Positions 17,260 through 25,607 of a DNA stretch of 64,000 bases are shown here, piece by piece; position 1 is the first letter of the stretch; each line of letters starts with the position of its first letter. The DNA is from Stigmatella aurantiaca DW4/3-1. GTDB lineage: Bacteria; Myxococcota; Myxococcia; Myxococcales; Myxococcaceae. Under the pieces are notes generated by a model, which had not been told where the DNA came from, made no database searches, and saw only the letters and a list, made by a program, of their open reading frames with translations. Location: contig NC_014623.1 in the NCBI RefSeq assembly GCF_000165485.1, positions 1,445,501-1,509,500 of the forward strand. The letters are read 5' to 3'. Position numbers and translations under genes: made by a program.

Positions 17260-20200
17260 TCAGCTCACCGCTCGGTGGGCTGTTCCGCCGGTGTCTGGCT
17301 TCTCTTGAGGGCGGTCGTCCTCCTTGTCCTGAACCGCGCTGAACACCGAGTAGAGAACAGGCAGCACCAGCAGCGTCAACAGGGTCGAAGAGAGGACGCC
17401 TCCGATGACCACGGTGGCCAGGGGGCGCTGTACCTCTGCGCCGACCCCTGTGTTGAGCGCCATGGGAACGAACCCGAGGGCCGCGACGGAGGACGTCATC
17501 AGCACTGGACGCAGGCGTGACAGGGCTGCCTCACGGAGGGCGTCTCCGAGCGTCCTGCCCCGCTGAAGGAGCTGGCGCACGCGGCTGACGAGCACCATGT
17601 CTCCCAGCACCGAGACGCCCGAGAGGGCGATGAAACCCACGGCTGCGGAGATCGAGAAGGGCATGCCGCGTGCGAGGAGCGCCAGCACACCGCCCACCAG
17701 CGCGAAAGGCACGCCCGCGAAGATGCGCAGGGCATCCAACACGCGGCCATACGTGAGGTAGAGCAAGAGGAAGATGAGCGCCAGGGCGATGGGCACCACG
17801 ATCAGGAGCCGCTTCCGGGCACGCTCCAGGTTCTCGAAGGCCCCCCCCATGCGGACGGAATATCCCGTGGGCAATTCCAGCTTCTCGTCCAGGGTGCGGC
17901 GCACGTCGTCCACGAAGCCTCCCAGATCGCGCCCCCGCACGTTGGCTTGAATGATGAGCCGGCGCTGGCCCCACTCCCTCTGGAGGGTGGTGGGGCCAGA
18001 CACCTCGCGCAAGGTGGCCAGGCGTCCCAGCGGCACCCGGACCCCATCGGGGGCGACCACGGACACGGTGGCGAGCTGGGCCGGGCTCTGCCGGTATTCC
18101 TCGCTCAGTCGCACCGCCAAGTCGAACCGCCGCTCGCCTTCGCGCACTTCCCCCACGGTGCGCGTGCCCACGGCCTCTACCACATCCAGCACGTCCCGGG
18201 CTGGAATGCCGTAGCGGGCGATGGCCGCGCGGTCCACCGTCACTTGCAAGATGGGCTGACCCGTCACCTGCTCCACGGTGACGTCCGCAGCGCCGTCCAG
18301 AGGGCGCACCAGTGCCTCCACCTCGCGCGCCTTGGCCTTCAAGATGTCCAGGTCCTCCCCGAAGAGTTTGATGGCCACATCTCCACGCACCCCGGCGAGC
18401 ATCTCGTTGACGCGCATTTCAATGGGCTGGAGGAACGCCATGCGCATGCCCGGGAGATCCGCCAGCTCCGCCTTCATTTCCGCCACGAGTTCCTCTTGGG
18501 TGTCGGCGCGCTTCCACTGCTCACGGGGCTGGAGGGTGACGAAGACATCGGACAGCTCGATGCCCATGGGGTCCGTCGCCACCTCCGCCGTGCCGGTGCG
18601 CGTCCACACGCGCTTCACCTCGTCTGGGAACTGGTGGCGCAGGAGGTTTTCGATCTGCCCGCCGTAGCGCACGGACTCGGCAAGCGAGACCTCGGCCAGC
18701 CGGACGGTGTTGATGACGAGGGTTCCCTCGGACAGACGCGGAACGAACTCACTGCCGAGCCACCCGGCGGCCACGGCGGCCCCCACGACCAGAAGGACGG
18801 CCCCGGTGAGCACGGCCCGGCCGTGGCGGAGGGCTCCGTCGAGCACCGGCCGGTAGAGACGCTGGAGCAGCGTCACGAGGCGGGGCTCGCGGTGCGCTTT
18901 CCCGCCAGGCTTCAGCGCGAAGGAGGCGAGCACTGGCATCAGCGTCATGGAGAGGATCGCACTGCCGAGCAAGGCGAAGATGAGGGTGAGCGCCATGGGG
19001 CGGAAGAGCTTTCCCTCCACCCCTTCGAGCGTGAGGATGGGCAGGTACACCACCATGATGATGAGCTCGCCAAAGAGGGTGGGCTTGCGCACCTCGACGG
19101 CCGCGTCACGCACCACCTCCAGGACACTGCGGCGTCCTGCGGCCTCGGTGAGTCTCCGCTCCGCGTTCTCCACGAGGATGACGGACGAGTCCACGACGAG
19201 ACCAAAATCGATGGCGCCCAGAGACATGAGCGTGCCCGCGATGCCGAAGCGCAGCATCGCGTTGAAGGCGAACAGCAGCGACAGGGGAATGGCCGCCGCC
19301 ACGATGAGCCCCGCCCGCCAGTTGCCCAGGAAGAGGAAGAGGATGGCGATGACGAGGAGCGCCCCCTCGAAGAGGTTCGTTCGCACCGTGTTCAGCACCT
19401 GCTCCACCAGCTCCGTGCGCTCGTAGACGATGTCCACTTGCACGTCCTGGGGCAGGCTCTTGCGCACCTCGGCCAGCCGCTCGGCGAGCGCCCGCGTCAC
19501 CTCGTGGGAGTTCTCTCCCATGAGCATGAAGCCCAGGCCCAGCACCGCCTCGCCTTCACCGTCCGCGGTGGTCGCGCCCCGGCGGATCTCGCTGCCCACC
19601 TCCACCCGGGCCACGTCCCGCACGCGCACGGGCACGCCATCGCGGGCGGCCACGACGACGTCCTCCACCGCCTTGCCGTCTTCCAGGGCTCCCACGCCGA
19701 GCACGAGGTGCGCCCCCCCGCCATGCTCCACCCTCCCGCCCCCCACGTTGGCGTTGTTGGCCTCCAGGGCGCGGTAGAGGTCTCCCAGCGACAGGTGGAA
19801 CTGTTGGAGCCGCCGGGGTTCCACCACCACGTGCCATTGTTTCTCCTCGCCGCCCCAGCTGTTCACCTCCGCCAGCCCCGGCACGCTGCGCAGCCGTGGC
19901 GCGATGACCCAGTCATGAAGCGTTCGCAGTTCCGTGAGGCTCCGCGTCCGGCTTTTCACCAGGTAGTGGAAGATCTCTCCCAGCCCCGTGGCCACCGGGC
20001 CCAGCGTTGGGCGCTCGATGCCCCGGGGCATGCTCACCCGGTCCAGCCGCTCCGACACCTGTTGCCTCGCGAACCACACCTCCGTGCCATCGCCGAACTG
20101 GAGCGTCACCTGAGACAGCCCAGACTTGGAGAGGGAGCGCATCTCCTCCAGGTGGGGGAGTCCCGCGAGGGCCTGCTCGATGGGCGCGGTGACCTGACGC

Positions 20201-20385
20201 TCCACCTCCACGGGCGTGAGCGCTGGCACGAGGGTGTTCACCTGGACCTGTGCGGGCGTGGTGTCCGGGAGGGCGTCCAGGGGCAGCGCCCGGAAGGAGA
20301 GCACACCGGAGATGGCGAGCGCCACCGTGCCCAAGAGCACCGCCGCGCGGTGGTTCAGGCTCCAATCGATGATGCGGGTGAGCAT
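17260..20385 (-). CDS. Heavy-metal efflux RND pump (CzcA/CusA family)
   Basis: 1041 residues, a normal length for the proton-driven inner-membrane pump of a tripartite metal exporter. It has the N-terminal helix and ALPDTTPAQVQV start of this family, two large periplasmic loops and twelve membrane helices. In the fourth helix, DFGLVVDSSVILVEN matches the HME-RND signature with both Asp and the Glu of the proton relay. The periplasmic segment IEMRVNEMLAGVRGDVAIK is also typical. Divalent cations such as Zn, Co or Ni, or Cu(I), are possible; the exact ion cannot be fixed. It starts 5 bases after the adaptor gene. No outer-membrane factor gene lies in the window. The last residues coincide with one arm of a direct repeat and may have been altered by insertion next door. 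Confidence 0.93.
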   Translation of the reverse strand: MLTRIIDWSLNHRAAVLLGTVALAISGVLSFRALPLDALPDTTPAQVQVNTLVPALTPVEVERQVTAPIEQALAGLPHLEEMRSLSKSGLSQVTLQFGDGTEVWFARQQVSERLDRVSMPRGIERPTLGPVATGLGEIFHYLVKSRTRSLTELRTLHDWVIAPRLRSVPGLAEVNSWGGEEKQWHVVVEPRRLQQFHLSLGDLYRALEANNANVGGGRVEHGGGAHLVLGVGALEDGKAVEDVVVAARDGVPVRVRDVARVEVGSEIRRGATTADGEGEAVLGLGFMLMGENSHEVTRALAERLAEVRKSLPQDVQVDIVYERTELVEQVLNTVRTNLFEGALLVIAILFLFLGNWRAGLIVAAAIPLSLLFAFNAMLRFGIAGTLMSLGAIDFGLVVDSSVILVENAERRLTEAAGRRSVLEVVRDAAVEVRKPTLFGELIIMVVYLPILTLEGVEGKLFRPMALTLIFALLGSAILSMTLMPVLASFALKPGGKAHREPRLVTLLQRLYRPVLDGALRHGRAVLTGAVLLVVGAAVAAGWLGSEFVPRLSEGTLVINTVRLAEVSLAESVRYGGQIENLLRHQFPDEVKRVWTRTGTAEVATDPMGIELSDVFVTLQPREQWKRADTQEELVAEMKAELADLPGMRMAFLQPIEMRVNEMLAGVRGDVAIKLFGEDLDILKAKAREVEALVRPLDGAADVTVEQVTGQPILQVTVDRAAIARYGIPARDVLDVVEAVGTRTVGEVREGERRFDLAVRLSEEYRQSPAQLATVSVVAPDGVRVPLGRLATLREVSGPTTLQREWGQRRLIIQANVRGRDLGGFVDDVRRTLDEKLELPTGYSVRMGGAFENLERARKRLLIVVPIALALIFLLLYLTYGRVLDALRIFAGVPFALVGGVLALLARGMPFSISAAVGFIALSGVSVLGDMVLVSRVRQLLQRGRTLGDALREAALSRLRPVLMTSSVAALGFVPMALNTGVGAEVQRPLATVVIGGVLSSTLLTLLVLPVLYSVFSAVQDKEDDRPQEKPDTGGTAHRAVS
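17262..17289. repeat. Imperfect direct repeat, right copy
   Basis: Partner of the repeat at 15438-15465 (24 of 28 bases identical, same orientation). It spans the last codons of the RND pump gene. Together the copies flank the DUF3969-like, lipoprotein and DUSAM cassette. Confidence 0.6.
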
Positions 20386-20390
20386 GGCCG

Positions 20391-21959
20391 CTACTCGCCG
20401 CCTTCCTCACAACAGCCCGCACCAATGGAGTCCTTGAGGATCTCCGTTTTGAGGAGAAACGCCCCCGTGGTGACGACCTCGGCGCCAGGCATGAGCCCCT
20501 TCACCACCTCCACCTGCTCGGGGGTTTCCGTTCCCAGCTCCACGGCGACGGGTTCATAGAGGCCTACTTCCTTCTTCACGAAGACGAGGAAGCGGCCCTC
20601 CGCGCGCTGGATGGCTTGGCGGGGAACCACCCATGCCGCACGCGCTTCGGAGATTTGAATGCGCCCTCTCAGGAAGAGGCCTGCCTTGAGGGCATGGTCC
20701 GGGTTGGGCAACTCCACGCGGGCGCGCACGGTGCGGGTGGCCGGATCCACGGACGCGCCGACGCGGGTGAGGGTGGCCTCGCGTGTCTCTCCGGGAATGC
20801 CCTCGAAGTGGAGCGTCACCTTCTGGCCCGCGCGCACGGACAGGGCGTCTGCCTCGGGAATGTCGAGCTGTGCCCAGAGGGTGGAGAGGTCTGCCACGTG
20901 AAGGAGTGTCTGGCCAGCGGCCACGTGCTGGCCGGGGACGGCATCCCGTGACACCACCGTGCCGGACAGAGGGGCCCTGAGCGTGTACTGCCCTTGAGCG
21001 CTCGCGCTCCCTGCCCCCGCGGCGGAGAGCGCCGCGCGTGCCGCGGCCATCGCGCCTTCCGCCGAGGCCAGCTCGGTCTGGGCCTGCTCCATGTCCTGCC
21101 TGGCGCTGATGCCCCGCTGAACGAGGGACTGTTCACGGGCGAGGGCCGCACGGGCGGCGGAGACGCGCGCCTGAGCCGCGAGGAGGCGGCCCTGGTCCTC
21201 CCCCACGGAGGCGGACGCCACCTCGGCCAGGGGTTGGCCTTCCTTCACCTCATCGCCCACGTCGGCGTGCACCTTCAGGACGAGCACGTCTCCCCGGGCC
21301 GAGAGCGGGGCGTGACGGTTGTGATTGAAGGCGAGCTGGCCCACCACCTCCAGGGTCCGGGCGAGGTGCCGTTCCTCCACGCGTTGCGTGACAAGGCCCG
21401 CCTCTCGCGCGGTTTCCTCCGAGGCGAGGCGCACGCGCATGCCGGGAGGGGGGAAGACCGGGGGCGTTGCGCCCGCGGCCTTGACCCGCTCCGGGTGGCA
21501 ATGAGGGCAGACCGATTCCGGGAAGCCATGCTCCCGGCAGTAGTCGCCTGCTTCAATGAAGCGCGCGATGAGCTGCGGGTGGCACTTCGTGCATTGGGAT
21601 TCCGGAACCGCGTGCTCCTGGCACCAGTCTTTGGGCGTGGAGGCGGGTGCCGTGAAGGTGAGGGCGGGGTTGCATGTGCGGCAGTGCGACTCGGGCACCT
21701 GGTGCTCCTCACACCAATCGCCCTGGGCTTTGAAGACATCCACGAGTTCGGGGATGCACCGCGTGCACAGATCCGCTGGCACGCCATGCTCACACAAATG
21801 AATGCCCTGGGAGGCTTCGGCGGCCATGGGGCTGCCCGCATCCGCGTGGCGCGGGGGGGAGACGGCCGCGGAGGGAGGCGGAGGGCTCTTCGTGCACGCG
21901 GCGGCTCCCCAGATCAGGAGCACTGCGAGCGCGATCGAATGGATGCGGGCAGGCCTCAT
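20391..21959 (-). CDS. RND periplasmic adaptor (CusB/CzcB-like) with four Cys/His metal-binding-like repeats
   Basis: 522 residues. A lipobox (AAAC, Cys22) anchors it. Residues 55-156 hold four repeats of the form C-x-E-H-x2-P-E-x2-C-x2-C-x-P, with Cys at 56/65/68, 83/93/96, 113/123/126 and 141/151/154 and a His in each. From about 170 on it is an ordinary membrane-fusion protein: barrel-sandwich half motifs, a helical hairpin (residues ~255-310), a second half with APLSGTVVSRDAVPGQHV, and beta-barrel and membrane-proximal domains. The C-terminus ends with a CC pair. The repeats look like a periplasmic metal trap feeding the pump; this is inference. The start immediately follows the stop of the small repeat protein upstream and the pump follows 5 bases later, a tight operon. 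Confidence 0.9.
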   Translation of the reverse strand: MRPARIHSIALAVLLIWGAAACTKSPPPPSAAVSPPRHADAGSPMAAEASQGIHLCEHGVPADLCTRCIPELVDVFKAQGDWCEEHQVPESHCRTCNPALTFTAPASTPKDWCQEHAVPESQCTKCHPQLIARFIEAGDYCREHGFPESVCPHCHPERVKAAGATPPVFPPPGMRVRLASEETAREAGLVTQRVEERHLARTLEVVGQLAFNHNRHAPLSARGDVLVLKVHADVGDEVKEGQPLAEVASASVGEDQGRLLAAQARVSAARAALAREQSLVQRGISARQDMEQAQTELASAEGAMAAARAALSAAGAGSASAQGQYTLRAPLSGTVVSRDAVPGQHVAAGQTLLHVADLSTLWAQLDIPEADALSVRAGQKVTLHFEGIPGETREATLTRVGASVDPATRTVRARVELPNPDHALKAGLFLRGRIQISEARAAWVVPRQAIQRAEGRFLVFVKKEVGLYEPVAVELGTETPEQVEVVKGLMPGAEVVTTGAFLLKTEILKDSIGAGCCEEGGE

Positions 21960-22235
21960 CTACTTCACACCTTTCTGCGCAAGATCCGGGTGGCAGAGCA
22001 CGCACTGGGATTCGGGTCGCTCGTGCTCGGCGCACCAGTCCCCCTTGGACTTGTAGACAGGCGCCAGCTTGGGATTGCAGCGGGTGCAGAGGGATTTCTG
22101 CACCCCGTGCTCGCACTTCTGTTTTCCAGCCTCCGAGGGGGCGGCTTGCGGCGGCGGGGTTTCCCCGGCCCAGGCAGGGAGGGTGGGGGCGGACACGAGG
22201 CTCAGCAACACGGCAAAGGAACGAAGAGAACGCAT
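21960..22235 (-). CDS. Small periplasmic protein with two Cys/His repeats
   Basis: 91 residues: a signal peptide (hydrophobic 5-22, cleavage near AWAGE), then two units of the same repeat as in the adaptor, KCEHGVQKSLCTRCNP and WCAEHERPESQCVLCHP. Each has three Cys and one His. Its stop codon directly abuts the ATG of the adaptor gene, so the two are coupled. It probably works as a soluble periplasmic metal-binding partner or chaperone for the pump; the metal is unknown. GGAG lies about 7 bases before ATG 22235. A strong hairpin (22249-22278) touches this leader. Confidence 0.8.
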   Translation of the reverse strand: MRSLRSFAVLLSLVSAPTLPAWAGETPPPQAAPSEAGKQKCEHGVQKSLCTRCNPKLAPVYKSKGDWCAEHERPESQCVLCHPDLAQKGVK

Positions 22236-22248
22236 GAAGGGAACTCCA

Positions 22249-22278
22249 GCCGTGAAGGCCTGAGAGGGCCCTCACGGC
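22249..22278 (-). terminator. Intercistronic hairpin upstream of the metal operon
   Basis: Arms GCCGTGA and TCACGGC with inner GGCC pairs and a six-base loop form an 11-pair stem with one mismatch. It lies between the Cys-rich peptide gene and the small repeat protein. There is no U-tract, so it may be a partial terminator, attenuator or processing site. Confidence 0.4.
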
Positions 22279-22399
22279 GGCAAAGGCCTCGTGCGGGATG
22301 CGCGAGGAGGTAGGGACTTCAGGAAGAGGGGGGGCCAGGCGCGCGCGAAGACACAGCGCCTGGAGGACGCTGGACACACGCCGGCCTAGAAGGGCGGTT

Positions 22400-22699
22400 T
22401 CAGGCTCTCGGGGGCCGGAAGATGTCCGCGAGAACGCCCGAGGAAACGGGCGTGTTCAGGGCTTGGGGCGCTGGCGGAGGAAGGGAGGCGGGGATGAGGA
22501 CCCGCACCTCCACCCTTGGCGCGCTTGGAGCGGCCCGGAGGGGGCAGCACAGGCACAGCGCGCAGTCCGCGCAGGGCTGTCCCGATTCCTCCTCATCCGC
22601 GCATGCCACGGTGCCTTCGCTGGCGAGCGCGAGCGTCTGGAAGACGCCGCCAGTCGTCAGCACGAGGAGCAAGGCCAGGATGCGCAGGAGGAACGGCAT
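22400..22699 (-). CDS. Small exported Cys-rich protein
   Basis: 99 residues. Residues 1-26 are a hydrophobic signal peptide. The mature part starts with a cluster of seven Cys (ACADEEESGQPCADCALCLCC) and then a Pro-rich tail with no more Cys. Family unknown to me. The cluster could bind a soft metal such as copper, which fits the downstream efflux genes on the same strand. The start is taken as ATG 22699; a TTG at 22708 is possible, and neither has a good ribosome site. An inverted repeat lies just upstream of the ATG. It is separated from the repeat-protein gene by 164 bases that contain a hairpin. Confidence 0.6.
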   Translation of the reverse strand: MPFLLRILALLLVLTTGGVFQTLALASEGTVACADEEESGQPCADCALCLCCPLRAAPSAPRVEVRVLIPASLPPPAPQALNTPVSSGVLADIFRPPRA

Positions 22700-22703
22700 C
22701 AGT

Positions 22704-22720
22704 CCCAAGGCTTACTTGGG
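22704..22720. promoter_or_regulatory. Inverted repeat in the leader of the Cys-rich peptide gene
   Basis: CCCAAG and CTTGGG separated by GCTTA. It ends 5 bases from ATG 22699, where a ribosome site would be expected. It could be a repressor operator or an RNA hairpin limiting translation. Which one cannot be told from the sequence. Confidence 0.35.
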
Positions 22721-22733
22721 GACGCGGGGGGAG

Positions 22734-23288
22734 TCAACGTGCAGGGACCGCCGCGGGGGACGGCTCCTGGAGCAATTTCCCCAGCAGGCGCCGCATGGCC
22801 CGGGAATCCCAGTCCCTGCTGCCCGAGAAGCGAGCGGTCAGGCGTCCGTCGATGACCAGGATGCTCGCGGGGAGCGCATCGATGCCGAGTGCGCCGGCGG
22901 CCGCGTGCGCCTCATCCAGGCGCAGGTGAAGCCCGGCTGGAGGAGGGCCCCCCAGGAAGGACTCGACGGCTTGGAGGTGCGCATCGTGGCTGAAGACAAC
23001 GACCCGCAGCCCTTCCGGGGGCTGCTCCGCCAGCTTCAAGAGGGACGGCAGCTCCTCCCGGCAGGGGGGGCACCAGGAGGCCCAGAAGACCCAGAGCCAT
23101 GCCCGGGACGAAGGCATGTCCGTGAGGTTGGGGGCCGTCCCACCGAGCCGGACATAGGGCGGTGGCGGCTCGTTCTGACAACCGGGCGGTGCGGCCAGCA
23201 GGAGCAGACTGGCCATGACCCGGACGAGGGGGCGCGCGGCGCGAACCCCGTGGACGTTGCGCGGACTGTGACGGATCGCTGCCCTCAC
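22734..23288 (-). CDS. TlpA/ResA-like thioredoxin-fold lipoprotein
   Basis: 184 residues. A lipobox-like AAPPGC follows a hydrophobic stretch around residues 24-37, then a TlpA-like thioredoxin domain with the active site WASWCPPC near residue 71 and the cis-Pro in DALPAS. Such proteins reduce disulphides in the envelope, for example in cytochrome c assembly or copper-site metallation. The GTG start at 23288 overlaps the stop of the M56 peptidase gene by four bases, so the two are translationally coupled. An internal ATG (residue 25) would give a cleaner signal peptide. It ends 35 bases before the Cys-rich peptide gene, so the BlaI-type operon may read into the metal operon. Confidence 0.82.
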   Translation of the reverse strand: MRAAIRHSPRNVHGVRAARPLVRVMASLLLLAAPPGCQNEPPPPYVRLGGTAPNLTDMPSSRAWLWVFWASWCPPCREELPSLLKLAEQPPEGLRVVVFSHDAHLQAVESFLGGPPPAGLHLRLDEAHAAAGALGIDALPASILVIDGRLTARFSGSRDWDSRAMRRLLGKLLQEPSPAAVPAR

Positions 23289-25198
23289 TGTTTCGGCTGC
23301 CGCGACAGCCGGCGGATGAAGTCCGTGTCGATGCCGCTGGTCCGCAGGCGGATCAGCTCCTCGGTGGTGAGCGCCTCCAGACCGGCGTCTCTCATTTCCT
23401 GGATGAAGGCGGGACTCACGCCGAGGACGCGCAACTGGGTCAGGTCATCGGTGGAGAGGTCCTTCAGACCGGCCTCGCGCATGCTCTGGATGAAGTCCGG
23501 CGTGACGCCCACGGCGCGCATGTCCGTGATCCGCTCCAGCTCCAGGCCCGTGTATCCCGCGGCCTTCAGCTCGCTCACGTACGCCTCGTTCACGCCCACC
23601 GCGTGGGCGCTCGCCAGGGTGTCCGGGGTGACTTTCGAGAAGCCCAGCCGCTTCATGGCCTCCACTTCCGCGGCGGTGACCCCCAGGTGCTTGAGTTGCA
23701 CCAGTTCCTCCGCGGACGGTGGCTTGCCAAAGCTGGCGCTGAGGCCCTTCATGTACTCCTCGGTGATGCCCGCGTGGCCGAACTGCGTCAGGGTATCCAC
23801 TGTCGGCTCGTAGCCCATGGCCTCCACTGACTGGAGGGTGCTGGGGGTGACGCCCGCGACCTTCAACGCGACGAGCTGATCCACCGAGAGCTTGTCCTTG
23901 CCCACGCGCGGGCTCTCCTCTTCCGCTGGGCGGGGGGAGGGCCTGGACGAGGGAGAAGGCTTGGGAGCGGGCGAAGGCGGGGGGGGGGGCGCAACGGCAG
24001 GCTTGGGGGCGGCGGCCGTGCTGGGCGCGGGGACGGGGGAAGAGGTGTTTGCGGGCGGGGTGGCGGGCGGGACCGCGGCAGGAGTGGCGGGGCTTGCGGC
24101 CAGGAAGGTGCGGGGGGCCTGGGAGGGCAGCACCAGCGTGGTCAGGGGGGCAGCGACCGCGAGGCTGCTCATCAGTGTGAGGACGGAAGCCCCCGCGGCC
24201 CACCGCGAGGCGCAGCGAGACGAGGGCGCGGCCACGAGACGGCGCACGCGCTCCGGCAGCGAGCCGCCCAGGGCGGAGAGGGCGGGGGTGGGCTCCAGGG
24301 AGGGCAGCACGCGCAGCGCCTCCAGCGCCGTGAGTGCCCGGGCGTAGGAGAGGGTGTTGCCCGTCAGGCCCGCGGCCAGATCGTCACAGCAGTTCTCACG
24401 CTCCACGCGGATGACGTGGGACATCCACCAGATGGCCGGGTGATAGAAGAGCAGTGTTTCCACCAAGGTCTGGAGCAGGTTCACCACGAAGTCATGGCGG
24501 CGGATGTGTGCCAGCTCGTGCGCGAGGATCATCTCGAGCTGCCGCGTGGACAGGCCGGTGAGCGTGAAGACGGGCAGCAGCACCACGGGCCGCAGCCACC
24601 CCAGGGCCGAGGGCACGTCGAGCGCCGTGGACTGGAGCAGGCGCACCGCGCGCTTCATCCCGAGGCGCCGCGAGAGTGCCTCCAGCCGCTGTTGCCACTC
24701 CTCGGGCACGGGCGAAGCCGCGCGCACGCTCCGGCGCAGGCGCATCCACCCGGCCAGCAGCCGCAAGGAGGAGGCCACCACCCCCAGCCCCCAGGCGAGC
24801 ACCAGCCAGGGCAGGAGGCCGCGGAGCCGCGTGGCCTCCAGGGCGGTCTGGGGCAGGAACGTGGGCACGGAAGCAGGTGAGGCGAAGGGGGCGGAGACGG
24901 CCGGGGGGGGCACGGTGCTGTCCGTGGCCGCGTGCGGGGATGCCTCCGGTGTCTTCGCGAGGGAGACCCAGGGGGAGGCGCTGGGGGCCCGGAGCCGTGC
25001 GGCCTGGAAGTGCTGCCAGCCGGTGGCGACAGGCAAGACGAGCATTGCGCCGAGCGCGCCACAGGCCAGCCCATAGCGGGCGCTGGCCCGCTGTCCCAGC
25101 AGGCGCAGCCCAAGGGCGAGCACCGCCGCCACGAGCGCTCCCTGCCACAGCAAGTGCAACAGCGCCCAGCCCAGAGACTCCAGGATGATGTGCGTCAT
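23285..25198 (-). CDS. BlaR1/MecR1-like M56 metallopeptidase with C-terminal helical repeats
   Basis: 637 residues. Four membrane helices surround a cytoplasmic zinc protease domain with HELAH at 227-231, the M56 motif. After a Pro/Ala/Ser-rich linker (about 370-435), the extracytoplasmic part is not a penicillin-binding sensor. Instead there are seven repeats of about 29 residues with the pattern L-x2-L-x2-x-G-V-T/S-x3-I/L-x2-M-x2-A-G (residues 435-637). Repeats of this sort occur in other bacterial M56 proteins of unknown ligand. By analogy, signal binding activates cleavage of the BlaI-like repressor encoded just upstream (four-base ATGA overlap). The linker is encoded over an 11-base homopolymer (23979-23989), a slip-prone site that could switch off the repeat domain. 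Confidence 0.87.
   Translation of the reverse strand: MTHIILESLGWALLHLLWQGALVAAVLALGLRLLGQRASARYGLACGALGAMLVLPVATGWQHFQAARLRAPSASPWVSLAKTPEASPHAATDSTVPPPAVSAPFASPASVPTFLPQTALEATRLRGLLPWLVLAWGLGVVASSLRLLAGWMRLRRSVRAASPVPEEWQQRLEALSRRLGMKRAVRLLQSTALDVPSALGWLRPVVLLPVFTLTGLSTRQLEMILAHELAHIRRHDFVVNLLQTLVETLLFYHPAIWWMSHVIRVERENCCDDLAAGLTGNTLSYARALTALEALRVLPSLEPTPALSALGGSLPERVRRLVAAPSSRCASRWAAGASVLTLMSSLAVAAPLTTLVLPSQAPRTFLAASPATPAAVPPATPPANTSSPVPAPSTAAAPKPAVAPPPPPSPAPKPSPSSRPSPRPAEEESPRVGKDKLSVDQLVALKVAGVTPSTLQSVEAMGYEPTVDTLTQFGHAGITEEYMKGLSASFGKPPSAEELVQLKHLGVTAAEVEAMKRLGFSKVTPDTLASAHAVGVNEAYVSELKAAGYTGLELERITDMRAVGVTPDFIQSMREAGLKDLSTDDLTQLRVLGVSPAFIQEMRDAGLEALTTEELIRLRTSGIDTDFIRRLSRQPKQ
23979..23989. 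repeat. 11-base G/C homopolymer in the linker of the M56 gene
   Basis: Eleven consecutive G on the plus strand (C on the coding strand) within the Pro-rich linker codons. Gain or loss of one base would remove the C-terminal repeat domain while leaving the protease domain intact. Confidence 0.6.
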
Positions 25199-25581
25199 GG
25201 CTCTTCCTCCTTCTCCAGCGAATCCAGGAGCCGGCGCAACTCGGCCAGCTCTTCGGGTGAGGTTTTCTTCGAGGACAACGCCTGCAGGGCAAGCTGGGCC
25301 GGTGACCCTCCGAAGGCGCGATCCATGAGATCCGCCACGAGCTGCCGCTGTGTCTTCTGCTGTGGGACACGCGCGCTGTAGACGTGCGCGCGCTGGGACT
25401 CATCGCGGACCACGAGCCCTTTCTCGGTCATGATCTGCATCAGCTTGAGAAGGGTGGTGTAGCCCGTCCCATCCTGGAAGGCCTCGTGCACCTCCCGGAC
25501 CGTGCTGGGGCCTCGCTTCCAGAGCACGCGCAGGATCGCCAGCTCGGCGTCCGTGGGACGCGGCAGTTTCAATTCGCCCAT
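25195..25581 (-). CDS. BlaI/MecI-type transcriptional repressor
   Basis: 128 residues. A winged-helix domain (LPRPTDAELAILRVLWKRGPSTVREV, then GYTTLLKLMQIMTEKGLV) and a C-terminal helical dimerisation region ending in LRRLLDSLEKEEE are typical of the family. Such repressors are cleaved when a partner M56 protease is activated. The ATG at 25581 begins the conserved domain; the frame is open to 25680 but that part crosses the operator. A perfect 9-base inverted repeat (25608-25629) lies 27 bases upstream. It is translationally coupled to the protease gene. It probably represses its own operon, and the target may include the downstream thioredoxin and metal-efflux genes. Confidence 0.9.
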   Translation of the reverse strand: MGELKLPRPTDAELAILRVLWKRGPSTVREVHEAFQDGTGYTTLLKLMQIMTEKGLVVRDESQRAHVYSARVPQQKTQRQLVADLMDRAFGGSPAQLALQALSSKKTSPEELAELRRLLDSLEKEEEP

Positions 25582-25607
25582 GGGGTCTCCCTCGTCATTC
25601 GAGAGCA

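Noticed and set aside
17947-20559. 870-codon plus-strand frame opposite the RND pump
   Set aside because: Antisense shadow with His/Gln-rich composition and no family resemblance.
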